A stretch of 64,000 nucleotides of DNA, taken from Legionella shakespearei DSM 23087. GTDB taxonomy: Bacteria; Pseudomonadota; Gammaproteobacteria; Legionellales; Legionellaceae. Below the pieces are notes generated by a model. The model saw nothing but the letters and a program-made list of their open reading frames with translations. It was not told the origin of the DNA and did not search any database. Location of the stretch: the NCBI RefSeq assembly GCF_000373765.1, contig NZ_KB892382.1, positions 108,944 through 172,943 of the forward strand, given 5' to 3'. Shown piece after piece: positions 36,124 through 43,807 of this stretch. Numbering within the stretch: position 1 is the stretch's first letter; each line of letters starts with the position of its first letter. The translations under genes were made by a program, and so were the position numbers.

Positions 36124-36300
36124 GTGTAAAAAGCCTTTAGATTTTAGTGAATCGCATAACTTAAACACATAGCAGAAGACAGCCAGAAAGATATTATTAT
36201 TATTTGAGCGATACGAAGAACGCATCCTTCCAGGGTATCTTCTGCCGTCTGTTTACTTGTACCTGAACTCAAGTTTTTCCAGGTTGAATCAACAAGAAAA

Positions 36301-36375
36301 TGGCAGGGGTGCTAGGATTCGAACCTAGGTATGCAGGGATCAAAACCCTGTGCCTTACCGCTTGGCGACACCCCT
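36301..36375 (-). tRNA. tRNA-Gln (anticodon TTG)
   Basis: The 75-nt gene on the minus strand has a 7-bp acceptor stem (AGGGGTG/CACCCCT), an encoded CCA end and a T loop with GTTCGAATC. The anticodon loop TTTTGAT gives TTG for glutamine. All four arms fold by eye. Confidence 0.95.
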
Positions 36376-36442
36376 AAAAATTTGTAGATTCTTTAAATCA
36401 TCTTTGAATTACAACTGCTTTCATCCCTGCGATGTGCTGCGT

Positions 36443-36471
36443 ATTTTGCAGTTCTTTTTTGATGATGTCAA
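36443..36471 (-). promoter_or_regulatory. Candidate promoter for tRNA-Gln-prs
   Basis: On the minus strand TTGACA (36471-36466) and CAAAAT (36448-36443) are separated by 17 nt, about 65 nt before the tRNA. Confidence 0.4.
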
Positions 36472-36537
36472 CTTTAGAAAGCAAATTAATTATTAAATTT
36501 TATAACATTGTACGCCAAGAGTCGGCCGGATAAGGAT

Positions 36538-36825
36538 TTAAGGCTTATTTATCAAGGTCATCACTTGTTTTTGAATATAGGCCAAGACAGCGGCTGTACC
36601 TATTTGGACTATTTGTCCTGTAATCACAGCCGGCCATTTGCGGGCGCTGCTTTTCCTGCTCCAGAAGAGAATCAGGGGCACAAGCAGGGCAACAACTAAT
36701 ACCGCTTTATAATTAATCGTATTTAGGACGTATCTTTTATGATCAACCATCCTTTTGCGCTGGATTTGTAATTTCTTTTCCATCAGAGCGATGTCTGCGA
36801 TCAATTGTTTTCTCGAGGTGGTCAT
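36538..36825 (-). CDS. YqjK-like membrane protein
   Basis: The 95-residue protein starts with a charged helix (TTSRKQLIADIALMEKKLQIQRKRM), followed by one or two hydrophobic segments (about 38-54 and 65-83). Its place after YqjD- and YqjE-like genes suggests YqjK. From the ATG at 36825 it overlaps the upstream gene by 83 nt, unusually long; an internal Met may be the true start. Confidence 0.45.
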   Translation of the reverse strand: MTTSRKQLIADIALMEKKLQIQRKRMVDHKRYVLNTINYKAVLVVALLVPLILFWSRKSSARKWPAVITGQIVQIGTAAVLAYIQKQVMTLINKP

Positions 36826-37177
36826 AATTATTATTCTCTTTTTGGGTAAAGTAATTTCTGGTTTTTTCAAAGCTCATATTTCTTAAATTAAAGGCCAGGT
36901 ACTTAAGCAATCCTAGTAAACAAGCCAGATTAAGCAGAAAAACACAAAACACAACCAATAAAAGATTACCCAGAACCAGGGAGATACCATACCCAATCAG
37001 AATCATGGCTAAAAGCCATACGGTAATGAATACGATAAATAAGGCGCATAAATTGAGCAATAATGGGTAAACGCTTAGCCCGGCTAATTGCGCCTCCATT
37101 CTCATCAGAGAAAGCAGTTTTTTTATGACGCCTAATTTATCAGAAACATACCCTTCAGCTTCTTCAAGTACCTTCAT
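36743..37177 (-). CDS. YqjE-like membrane protein (holin-superfamily type)
   Basis: The 144-residue protein has two long membrane helices (about 35-60 and 68-95) after a helical N-terminus (KVLEEAEGYVSDKLGVIKKLLSLMRMEAQLAGLS). This is the phage-holin-III/YqjE layout. It starts at the stop of the YqjD-like gene (TAATG overlap). E. coli yqjDEK is stress-induced; the same role here is by analogy. Confidence 0.6.
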   Translation of the reverse strand: MKVLEEAEGYVSDKLGVIKKLLSLMRMEAQLAGLSVYPLLLNLCALFIVFITVWLLAMILIGYGISLVLGNLLLVVFCVFLLNLACLLGLLKYLAFNLRNMSFEKTRNYFTQKENNNYDHLEKTIDRRHRSDGKEITNPAQKDG

Positions 37178-37431
37178 TACTTGCTCAGAATCTTGGATAA
37201 CAGAAAACCAATTCCGCCGGCAACTAATACTGAAGTCAGTGGATTTTCCTGTACTTTTTTCAGCAGTTGGTCAGAATATTGTTTTACATTCTCTTCAACG
37301 TCGCTTACTTTACCCAGTCCTTCTTCATAGAGTTCATTGGCCAGTTTTTTACTTTCTTTCAACAGCTCGGCAGCGGCTGCGCCTACATTGGCTTTGTCAT
37401 TACTGGCTTTACTTTTATTTAAACTTTCCAT
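37177..37431 (-). CDS. YqjD/ElaB-like membrane-anchored protein (DUF883)
   Basis: The 84-residue protein has a charged coiled-coil region followed by a C-terminal helix with a glycine-rich turn (ENPLTSVLVAGGIGFLLSKIL, residues 61-81). This is the DUF883 pattern. E. coli YqjD binds ribosomes and anchors them at the inner membrane in stationary phase. It is the first gene of the trio. Confidence 0.75.
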   Translation of the reverse strand: MESLNKSKASNDKANVGAAAAELLKESKKLANELYEEGLGKVSDVEENVKQYSDQLLKKVQENPLTSVLVAGGIGFLLSKILSK

Positions 37432-37545
37432 TTTAAATCTCCTTTAAATTCACTTCTCATTGTGTGATTGGTACGTTAACTTATTGTCCAATGCTTAAGT
37501 ATAGTCCAAATTTTTAGTTTGCCAGGGAAAAGAGACACGGGAATC

Positions 37546-37605
37546 GTAGCCCGGTCTGCTTGCGGCCGGGATAAAGAAACCCCGGCTGCAAGCAGACCGG
37601 GCTAC
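37546..37605. repeat. Palindromic repeat family B, facing pair
   Basis: GTAGCCCGGTCTGCTTGCGG and GCAAGCAGACCGGGCTAC face each other in the gap between the yqjD-like gene and the EPS operon. Confidence 0.8.
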
Positions 37606-37676
37606 AATTCTGGATTAATGCCTGTTGCATATGGTCATATACGAACTACCTCACTTATGGTAAGTTAGATAAGGCA

Positions 37677-39836
37677 TTGAATTGGCTAATATTAAATATT
37701 ATGCGCTTAATAAATCGAATAAAAAAAATAACGGGTCGAATAATCTCTTTATTGCTGATTTCATCCTTTATGTCTTGCACCTTAGTCGAAACAACTTCGG
37801 CGGCTCCTGATTCCACTGCGATTGCATCAAACATGATAAGCATTGGCACAGTGAACATTATGAATGCCACCTTTAAAGATTTGGGCTGGGAAAATTCCGT
37901 TACTTTGAACGGTTACAAACCCGGCCATACGCTTTATTTGCCCATAGCTAAATACACCAGGCCACAAAAGATTGTTTTGCATTTAAAAGCCAAATTTTCG
38001 CCCTTGCTCAATGAAAACACCCGTTTAGACATAAAATTAAACCAAACTGTTTTACGTCGGATTGCTTTGCCGGCAGATGTTACCCAGGAGTTTAATTTTG
38101 ATGTCGAATTACCTTTGAGTGAACTGAGTACCGATTGGCAAGCCCTGGATTTCATGGCCTATTTTGCTGACAACAACCAATTATGCAATCCTAATCTATG
38201 GATTTATATTTCACCAGCAAGCAGCATCACAGTAACCACCTTAAACACCCCATTTTCAGGAACATTGAATCAATTGCCTGGGCTGTTCATTAATCCAATC
38301 AGCTTAAATCCGATATCTCCAATGCTTTTGCTACCGCAACAAGCATCACGGCAAGAAATCTTCGCTGCTTTAAAACTTGCTTTTTATCTGGGAACCAAGG
38401 TTGATAATAGTGCAATGAATTTGAATACCAAAAATATTCATGAATTAACTGATACAGAAAAGGATCGTAATTTTATTTTAATTGGAACAACGGAACATTT
38501 AATTGCATCCTCTATTATTGCAGATCCTATCCTCAAGACCCGGCAGGCTCCTGATGCAGGGTTCCTTAAACTGGAACCTTCGTTTTTCAACGAAGTGTTT
38601 GGTTTATTAACCATTGGCGGAGACACTAATGAGGCACTTAATAAAGCAATCGACGCACTCATCCTGCCTGAGTTTAAACAAATGGCCACTGGTCAGGTGG
38701 TCATAGTAGATCATGTTAATGAGACTGCACAGACAACGTCCAGGAAGGATTGGTATCAAAGTACCTTTAAAGAGTTAGGCTATCAGGATCTGACCGTTTC
38801 GGGTTTAGGCCAAAGCAAATTGATATACACTATTCCTCTGCCTAATGATCTTATTCCGGTGAATTCGACACTGAAAACCTACATTACTGCTCCGGGGTTT
38901 AACCCTCTGGACCGTTCGCAAATTACACTTTTAGTTAATGGCTTAAAGCAATCCTCATTTGATCTGGTCAAGGAACATTCTGCGTGGAAAGTGGATATTG
39001 ATCCGGATGCCATGAAACCTGGAATAAACACTTTAGAATATCAAATCAATTTGCATCTCAAAAATGAGTCCTGCACCATCAAAGATCTTGATGAGGTTTG
39101 GGCAACCATTCACTCAGAAACAGAGTTTAATACTTTGTTTTTAAACGAATTTCCTAAAGCTACTTTGAATCAGCTGCCAGTGCCTTTTAATAGTGAAATT
39201 ACTCTCATAGTGCCGGATGAGCTCTCTGCCAGAGACATCACTAATTTGACCAGACTGATGTTCACTTTTGGTAAATTAATGCGTGGCCATGTGATTCCCT
39301 TTAATTTTGTTAACAGTTCTGCCGTCGATGAGGAATATGTGCGCAATAACAATGTGATTATCTATGGGACAACAAAAAATCGCTGGATTAAATTTGCCTT
39401 TAACTATGTACCGTTCGCACTGGTCAATAAGGATGGACGCAGCCTGGCATTACCGCAAAAAAATCTTGTTCTCAGCGGCCAAAAACTCACCGGATTACTG
39501 GAGTTGGTTTCTTCCCCATGGAACAGTACAACCGCAGTCTTCTTAATTAGTGGTGTGGATGAAGCCAGCTTGTCAAGAGCTGTAAGAGCATTTACCAATG
39601 ACAAATCAAGGCTAAAATTAGATGGGAATATCGCATTAATCAATTCTGATCAATCGATACATGCTATCAACAGCGAGGACACCCAATATATTTCCCTTCG
39701 TACACAGGTGTGGCGTTACCTGAAAAATTCTGCAAAAAATATGTGGTTCTATGTGAAATACCACCCACAAATTTTTATCTATCTATTGGTGTTCATTGTG
39801 CCTCTGTACATTTATTTACGACAACGAAAAAAATAA
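37677..39836 (+). CDS. BcsB-like periplasmic exopolysaccharide synthase subunit
   Basis: The 719-residue protein has an N-terminal signal (to about residue 42, ETTSAA), a large beta-rich periplasmic region and one C-terminal membrane helix (about 697-714) with a basic tail. This is the topology of BcsB, the guide subunit of cellulose synthases. The N-terminal sequence (FKDLGWENSVTLNGYKPGHTLYLP) and a later similar segment (FKELGYQDLTVSGLGQSKL, near 362-380) suggest the two carbohydrate-binding-like halves typical of BcsB. An ATG at 37698 is an alternative start. It opens the EPS operon, 1 nt before the GH81 gene. Partnering with the GT2 two genes on is inference. Confidence 0.75.
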   Translation: MNWLILNIMRLINRIKKITGRIISLLLISSFMSCTLVETTSAAPDSTAIASNMISIGTVNIMNATFKDLGWENSVTLNGYKPGHTLYLPIAKYTRPQKIVLHLKAKFSPLLNENTRLDIKLNQTVLRRIALPADVTQEFNFDVELPLSELSTDWQALDFMAYFADNNQLCNPNLWIYISPASSITVTTLNTPFSGTLNQLPGLFINPISLNPISPMLLLPQQASRQEIFAALKLAFYLGTKVDNSAMNLNTKNIHELTDTEKDRNFILIGTTEHLIASSIIADPILKTRQAPDAGFLKLEPSFFNEVFGLLTIGGDTNEALNKAIDALILPEFKQMATGQVVIVDHVNETAQTTSRKDWYQSTFKELGYQDLTVSGLGQSKLIYTIPLPNDLIPVNSTLKTYITAPGFNPLDRSQITLLVNGLKQSSFDLVKEHSAWKVDIDPDAMKPGINTLEYQINLHLKNESCTIKDLDEVWATIHSETEFNTLFLNEFPKATLNQLPVPFNSEITLIVPDELSARDITNLTRLMFTFGKLMRGHVIPFNFVNSSAVDEEYVRNNNVIIYGTTKNRWIKFAFNYVPFALVNKDGRSLALPQKNLVLSGQKLTGLLELVSSPWNSTTAVFLISGVDEASLSRAVRAFTNDKSRLKLDGNIALINSDQSIHAINSEDTQYISLRTQVWRYLKNSAKNMWFYVKYHPQIFIYLLVFIVPLYIYLRQRKK

Positions 39837-39837
39837 C

Positions 39838-41967
39838 ATGAGTGACCTGGTGGGTAAATTAATAGCCTTGATGTACGGATTATTGTTTTTAAAAGTCGGA
39901 GGTACTGCCTCCGATCCCGCTACGGTATTTCCTGTAACAACGAATGAACTTTCTCCAACATCCTATTGGTTGGATAATAAAAAGCCTTACCCCACGAATG
40001 CCTGGTTTATTAATTTTCTCTTTGCTAATAGCCAGCCGGTTAATATCTCACCCTATATTGTAAAAGTGAATCCACAAGGTTTAGGCTTAAGTTATTCATC
40101 ACCCTACACTTATAAAGAACGCAATTATGCTGAGATTTCAGCCCTTTTTTATCAATACGAAGACCAGCTTCATCTTGGCAGTTTAGAGCCAATGACTGAA
40201 TATGGCCTGGAGTCTTATAAAGGGTTGATTGCCAATTTAAAATGGCAAAATGCAGCCCAACAAAAAATAGCTGCACCGCTGGTGCAAGGTTCACCATATC
40301 TCACAGAGTTTTTTACGCAGGCTACGCCGCAATTAACCAGCCGATATAAATGGTTAAGCATTAATAACCAGGCACAAGATGTTCCCATGCCTGCCAGCAA
40401 TCGTTATCAAATTCTTCTGCAACTCGACGAAACAAACACGCAGACATGGGTTCTTTATACCCAATATCCGCTCGAATTAACCTGGACTACCAGCACTGCA
40501 GGCGAAAAACTGGTGGCAAAAAATGCCTATTCAGGTTGGGTCAGATTAGTGTTGCAAGCCGATACGGCCAGAGGAATAAATAATGATCCCAACATTCTGG
40601 ATCAATACAGTGCCACTATTCCCCTGGATTATCAGCAAAATTACTTCACCACTGATAAAAATCTGATGTATTCCTGGTCTTGGAAAACACAGAACAACCA
40701 GGCTCCGCTCATGCTTTCTCTTGCTCATCAACGTAATGCATTAATGCAAACCCAGCCTGTTTCATACTCTGGCATCAAAGGATTAATGCAAGGGCAAGCA
40801 CAACAAACATGGAATGTTGAATTACCGCTGATTCCCATTCTGTTTTTGGAACCTAAAAATATATCTTCTCAACAACGCCATGTTCTTGCTCAGGCTTTGG
40901 AAGAAGAAGCCGCAATTTTTTTAAAAGAAAAGAAACTCCCTGAGGAAGGGCCCTACCTAACCGGTAAACGCCTGGCTCGTATTGCCAGACTTATTCTCAT
41001 TGCTGATTTTCTTGGCATGTCCGAGTTGCGGCAACAAATGATAAGCCATACGCAATCGATTCTCCTTGATTTTATGCAAGGACAAAATTCCTGGTTTTTC
41101 CAATATGATCAAACATGGGGAGGGATCATTCCCAGTAAAGATAATTATGGCGCACGACATTATAATGATCATCATTATCACTATGGCTATTGGGTGTATA
41201 CTTTTGCGGTGCTGGCTAAATTTGACCTCAAATGGTTGAAAACCAAACTTCAGGATAAGCCATTTACCCCTGAAGAATGGATTCATTTTCTCATCCTCGA
41301 TTATGCCAATAAAGATCCCAATAATCCTTATTTTACCTATCAGCGCCATCAGGATGATTACGCGGGTCATTCATGGGCATCCGGTTTAACTCCTGATGCT
41401 GCCGGGCAAAATGAACAATCCAGTAGTGAAGCAGTCAATGCGTATTATGCTTTGGCTTTGTATGCCAAGGCTACGAATGACTCCGCTACCTATAATTGGG
41501 CACAGTTTCTCATGTCCCGCGAATTAAAATCAGCCCAGCTTTATTGGCAAATCCCGGCTAACAGTCCAGTTTATAGCGAGGCATTTAAAAAAGAGAATCA
41601 GGTCATTGGTAATTTATGGGCAAGCAAAGTCGATGCAAATGCTTATTTTATTAAATGTACCGAGGCTTATCGTTGTGGTTTACATTATTCCTTTGGTATG
41701 CAGATGTTGCCTTTTACCGCCATTACTTCCTACCTTCTCAATAAAGAATGGCTAATTAACGCCCATCCAACCATAAAAAAATTGATTTCAGGGCAGTTTG
41801 GGGCTATAGAACGAGCCTGGTTCTGGATTTTGGTTAAAGGGATAGTGCCTGTTATGATGGCAAAAGAAAAATTACATTTTTTTCAACAGGCTATAGATTC
41901 AAAGCCTGATGAATATGATAATGGAGATTCCAAAACTAATACTTTATTTTATTTAATAAATGATTAA
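39838..41967 (+). CDS. GH81 endo-beta-1,3-glucanase-like protein
   Basis: From the ATG at 39838, just after the BcsB stop, the protein has 709 residues and begins with a signal-like segment to about residue 24. GH81 signatures are clear: WGGIIPSKD, YNDHHYHYGY (catalytic-acid Asp D444), AGHSWASGL and EQSSSEAVNAYYALAL (E526 and E531, which include the nucleophile position). The family cleaves beta-1,3-glucans with inversion. Polysaccharide synthase operons often carry a periplasmic hydrolase (BcsZ, GH8), but GH81 is not the usual one. This suggests a polymer with beta-1,3 links. It overlaps the GT2 start by 8 nt. Confidence 0.75.
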   Translation: MSDLVGKLIALMYGLLFLKVGGTASDPATVFPVTTNELSPTSYWLDNKKPYPTNAWFINFLFANSQPVNISPYIVKVNPQGLGLSYSSPYTYKERNYAEISALFYQYEDQLHLGSLEPMTEYGLESYKGLIANLKWQNAAQQKIAAPLVQGSPYLTEFFTQATPQLTSRYKWLSINNQAQDVPMPASNRYQILLQLDETNTQTWVLYTQYPLELTWTTSTAGEKLVAKNAYSGWVRLVLQADTARGINNDPNILDQYSATIPLDYQQNYFTTDKNLMYSWSWKTQNNQAPLMLSLAHQRNALMQTQPVSYSGIKGLMQGQAQQTWNVELPLIPILFLEPKNISSQQRHVLAQALEEEAAIFLKEKKLPEEGPYLTGKRLARIARLILIADFLGMSELRQQMISHTQSILLDFMQGQNSWFFQYDQTWGGIIPSKDNYGARHYNDHHYHYGYWVYTFAVLAKFDLKWLKTKLQDKPFTPEEWIHFLILDYANKDPNNPYFTYQRHQDDYAGHSWASGLTPDAAGQNEQSSSEAVNAYYALALYAKATNDSATYNWAQFLMSRELKSAQLYWQIPANSPVYSEAFKKENQVIGNLWASKVDANAYFIKCTEAYRCGLHYSFGMQMLPFTAITSYLLNKEWLINAHPTIKKLISGQFGAIERAWFWILVKGIVPVMMAKEKLHFFQQAIDSKPDEYDNGDSKTNTLFYLIND

Positions 41968-43807
41968 TTCTAACGTGATAAAAAATATTAAATTAAATAA
42001 ATGGACCCTGTTTTTATTATTTGGATTATTTTTTTCTATCGCCTGTCAACTAGTGTATGCCCAGCACAAGGGCGCCAGACACATAGCAGCAAAAGATACT
42101 GTAACCCTCGAACTACCTCATGATGCGCAAACATCGCTGGATGCCAACTTGCCTCATTCTGACCGTGATTCTGACTTTGATCCTAAAGATTGGTGGGCTC
42201 TTACCATTCATTATATTTTGCTGGGCATGGCGCTCACCGGTGTAATACCGGTAATCACTTTTTTTATAGAGCACAACCTGGCTGGAGTACATGCCTTTGT
42301 GAATCATTATGGAAAATGCGAAGATTATTGCCCTAATGTAGCGGTTATCATTCCCGCATGGAATGAAGCGCTGGTACTTGAACACACTATCGATATTTTA
42401 TTAAAAATAGATTACCCGCTCTCTGCTTTACGCTTGTACATCATTGATGATGGCAGTACGGATGATACGCCCGAACTGTTAGCCAGAAAAAAAGAAGAAT
42501 ACCCGGAAAATGTTTTTCATATTCGTAAAGAGGGTGGTGGTAAAGGAAAAGCTCATGCAGTCAACTACGGTCTGGATGTTGCCCTTGCTGATCCATGGAC
42601 TGAAGCGGTGTTACTTATTGATGCCGATATTTCATTCAAAAAAGATGCGTTAAGGCGTATGGCAAGACACCTTAAGGATCCTGAGGTTGGGGCGGTAACA
42701 GCCTACATTAAAGTAGGAAATCGCAGTACCAATTACATTACCCGAACTATAGGTTATGAATACATCGTGTCGCAATCCATTGCCAGAAGGGCGCAAAATG
42801 TGATGGGAGTGATTGCCTGTCTGGCGGGAGGGGCGCAATTGCATACCCGCGCCAATATAGAGTCTTTAGGTGGTCATATAGATACATCAACTTTGGCGGA
42901 AGATACCTACACTACCCTGTCTACTCAAAAAATGGATAAAAAAGTGATTTATGAAGGCAATGCCTTCGTTTATGCAGAAGAACCTACTGCCATTATTGAT
43001 GTGTGGAAACAGCGATTTCGCTGGGCGCGTGGTAACCTGCAAATTACCAAAGCCTTCAGGAGTGTATGGTTTCGTGGCAAAAGTTCGCGCTTAGGCAGCT
43101 ATCTTTTTGGTCTTATCTGGTTTTGTGTGGTGCTCACCCCAGTGATGATGATTGTTTCTTCAATTGGTTTGGTCGGACTTTATTTTTTAGATAAAAACCA
43201 TTCCACTCAGGTGTTTTTTTACCTGATCTCTGTCAGTCTCTTTGTTTATCTTTATACCACCATTTTTGCTATTATCTCGGATAAACGTACTTCCAGATTA
43301 TCCTGGAAAGAGGGAATTGTTTATCCCGGCCTGATTTCTTTATCCATTTTATTATTCTCCATTAACCCCCACTTTTTCTTTAATGCCATTAATGTGATCT
43401 TTGACCTTAAAAATGCTGATTTTCTGGATGATTATATTTTACTGTTTATGGAGTCTTGGGCCGGGCTGTGCATGTTGTTTGCCTGGATGGTATTTCGTTT
43501 GGAGTACATGGGTGTCTCAACTAAAATTACTAACTTTTTACTCATTATCGTGGGGTATGGACCGTTTTTATGCACCATTAATCTTGCAGCCTATATCGCT
43601 GAAATCAAGCGGCCTAATCTTCGCTGGGATAAAACCGAGAAAGTAACCTCGAAACGGATAATCAGAAATCATCATCAGCCTGAGAAGCCTTTTGATTTTA
43701 ACAAAGCGCTGGAACGTGATATTCAACGTGAATATAAATTCTTTTGCCGGGAAATCATGAGCCTGGTTCTGGTCGCATTATTTTTTATTTTATTGAATCG
43801 TTTATGA
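41960..43807 (+). CDS. Processive GT2 exopolysaccharide synthase
   Basis: The 615-residue protein has a hydrophobic N-terminus (about 15-33), a second membrane segment (about 79-103), the GT2 catalytic domain, and four or more C-terminal helices. Catalytic residues are complete: DDGSTD (163-168), DAD (221-223), LAED (312-315) and QRFRW (351-355), the set of processive inverting synthases (cellulose, hyaluronan, PNAG, curdlan). There is no PilZ domain after the last helices, unlike BcsA. The fit to PgaC-like enzymes is closer than to BcsA in length. The sugar cannot be told from motifs. Overlaps: 8 nt with GH81 and 4 nt with the export gene. Confidence 0.8.
   Translation: MINSNVIKNIKLNKWTLFLLFGLFFSIACQLVYAQHKGARHIAAKDTVTLELPHDAQTSLDANLPHSDRDSDFDPKDWWALTIHYILLGMALTGVIPVITFFIEHNLAGVHAFVNHYGKCEDYCPNVAVIIPAWNEALVLEHTIDILLKIDYPLSALRLYIIDDGSTDDTPELLARKKEEYPENVFHIRKEGGGKGKAHAVNYGLDVALADPWTEAVLLIDADISFKKDALRRMARHLKDPEVGAVTAYIKVGNRSTNYITRTIGYEYIVSQSIARRAQNVMGVIACLAGGAQLHTRANIESLGGHIDTSTLAEDTYTTLSTQKMDKKVIYEGNAFVYAEEPTAIIDVWKQRFRWARGNLQITKAFRSVWFRGKSSRLGSYLFGLIWFCVVLTPVMMIVSSIGLVGLYFLDKNHSTQVFFYLISVSLFVYLYTTIFAIISDKRTSRLSWKEGIVYPGLISLSILLFSINPHFFFNAINVIFDLKNADFLDDYILLFMESWAGLCMLFAWMVFRLEYMGVSTKITNFLLIIVGYGPFLCTINLAAYIAEIKRPNLRWDKTEKVTSKRIIRNHHQPEKPFDFNKALERDIQREYKFFCREIMSLVLVALFFILLNRL

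Noticed and set aside
36124..36225. N-terminal extension of Prs
   Set aside because: Asn-rich, not in the family; the ATG at 36123 gives the conserved start.
40957..41370. 137-residue open frame opposite the GH81 gene
   Set aside because: It lies antisense to the catalytic core of GH81, which has intact signatures; the Ile-rich product is a by-product of His/Tyr/Asp codons.
41960..43807. Identity of the GT2 as BcsA (cellulose synthase)
   Set aside because: It has no PilZ domain, is shorter than BcsA, and the operon lacks BcsZ (GH8) and BcsC-like order; only the BcsB-like partner supports cellulose.
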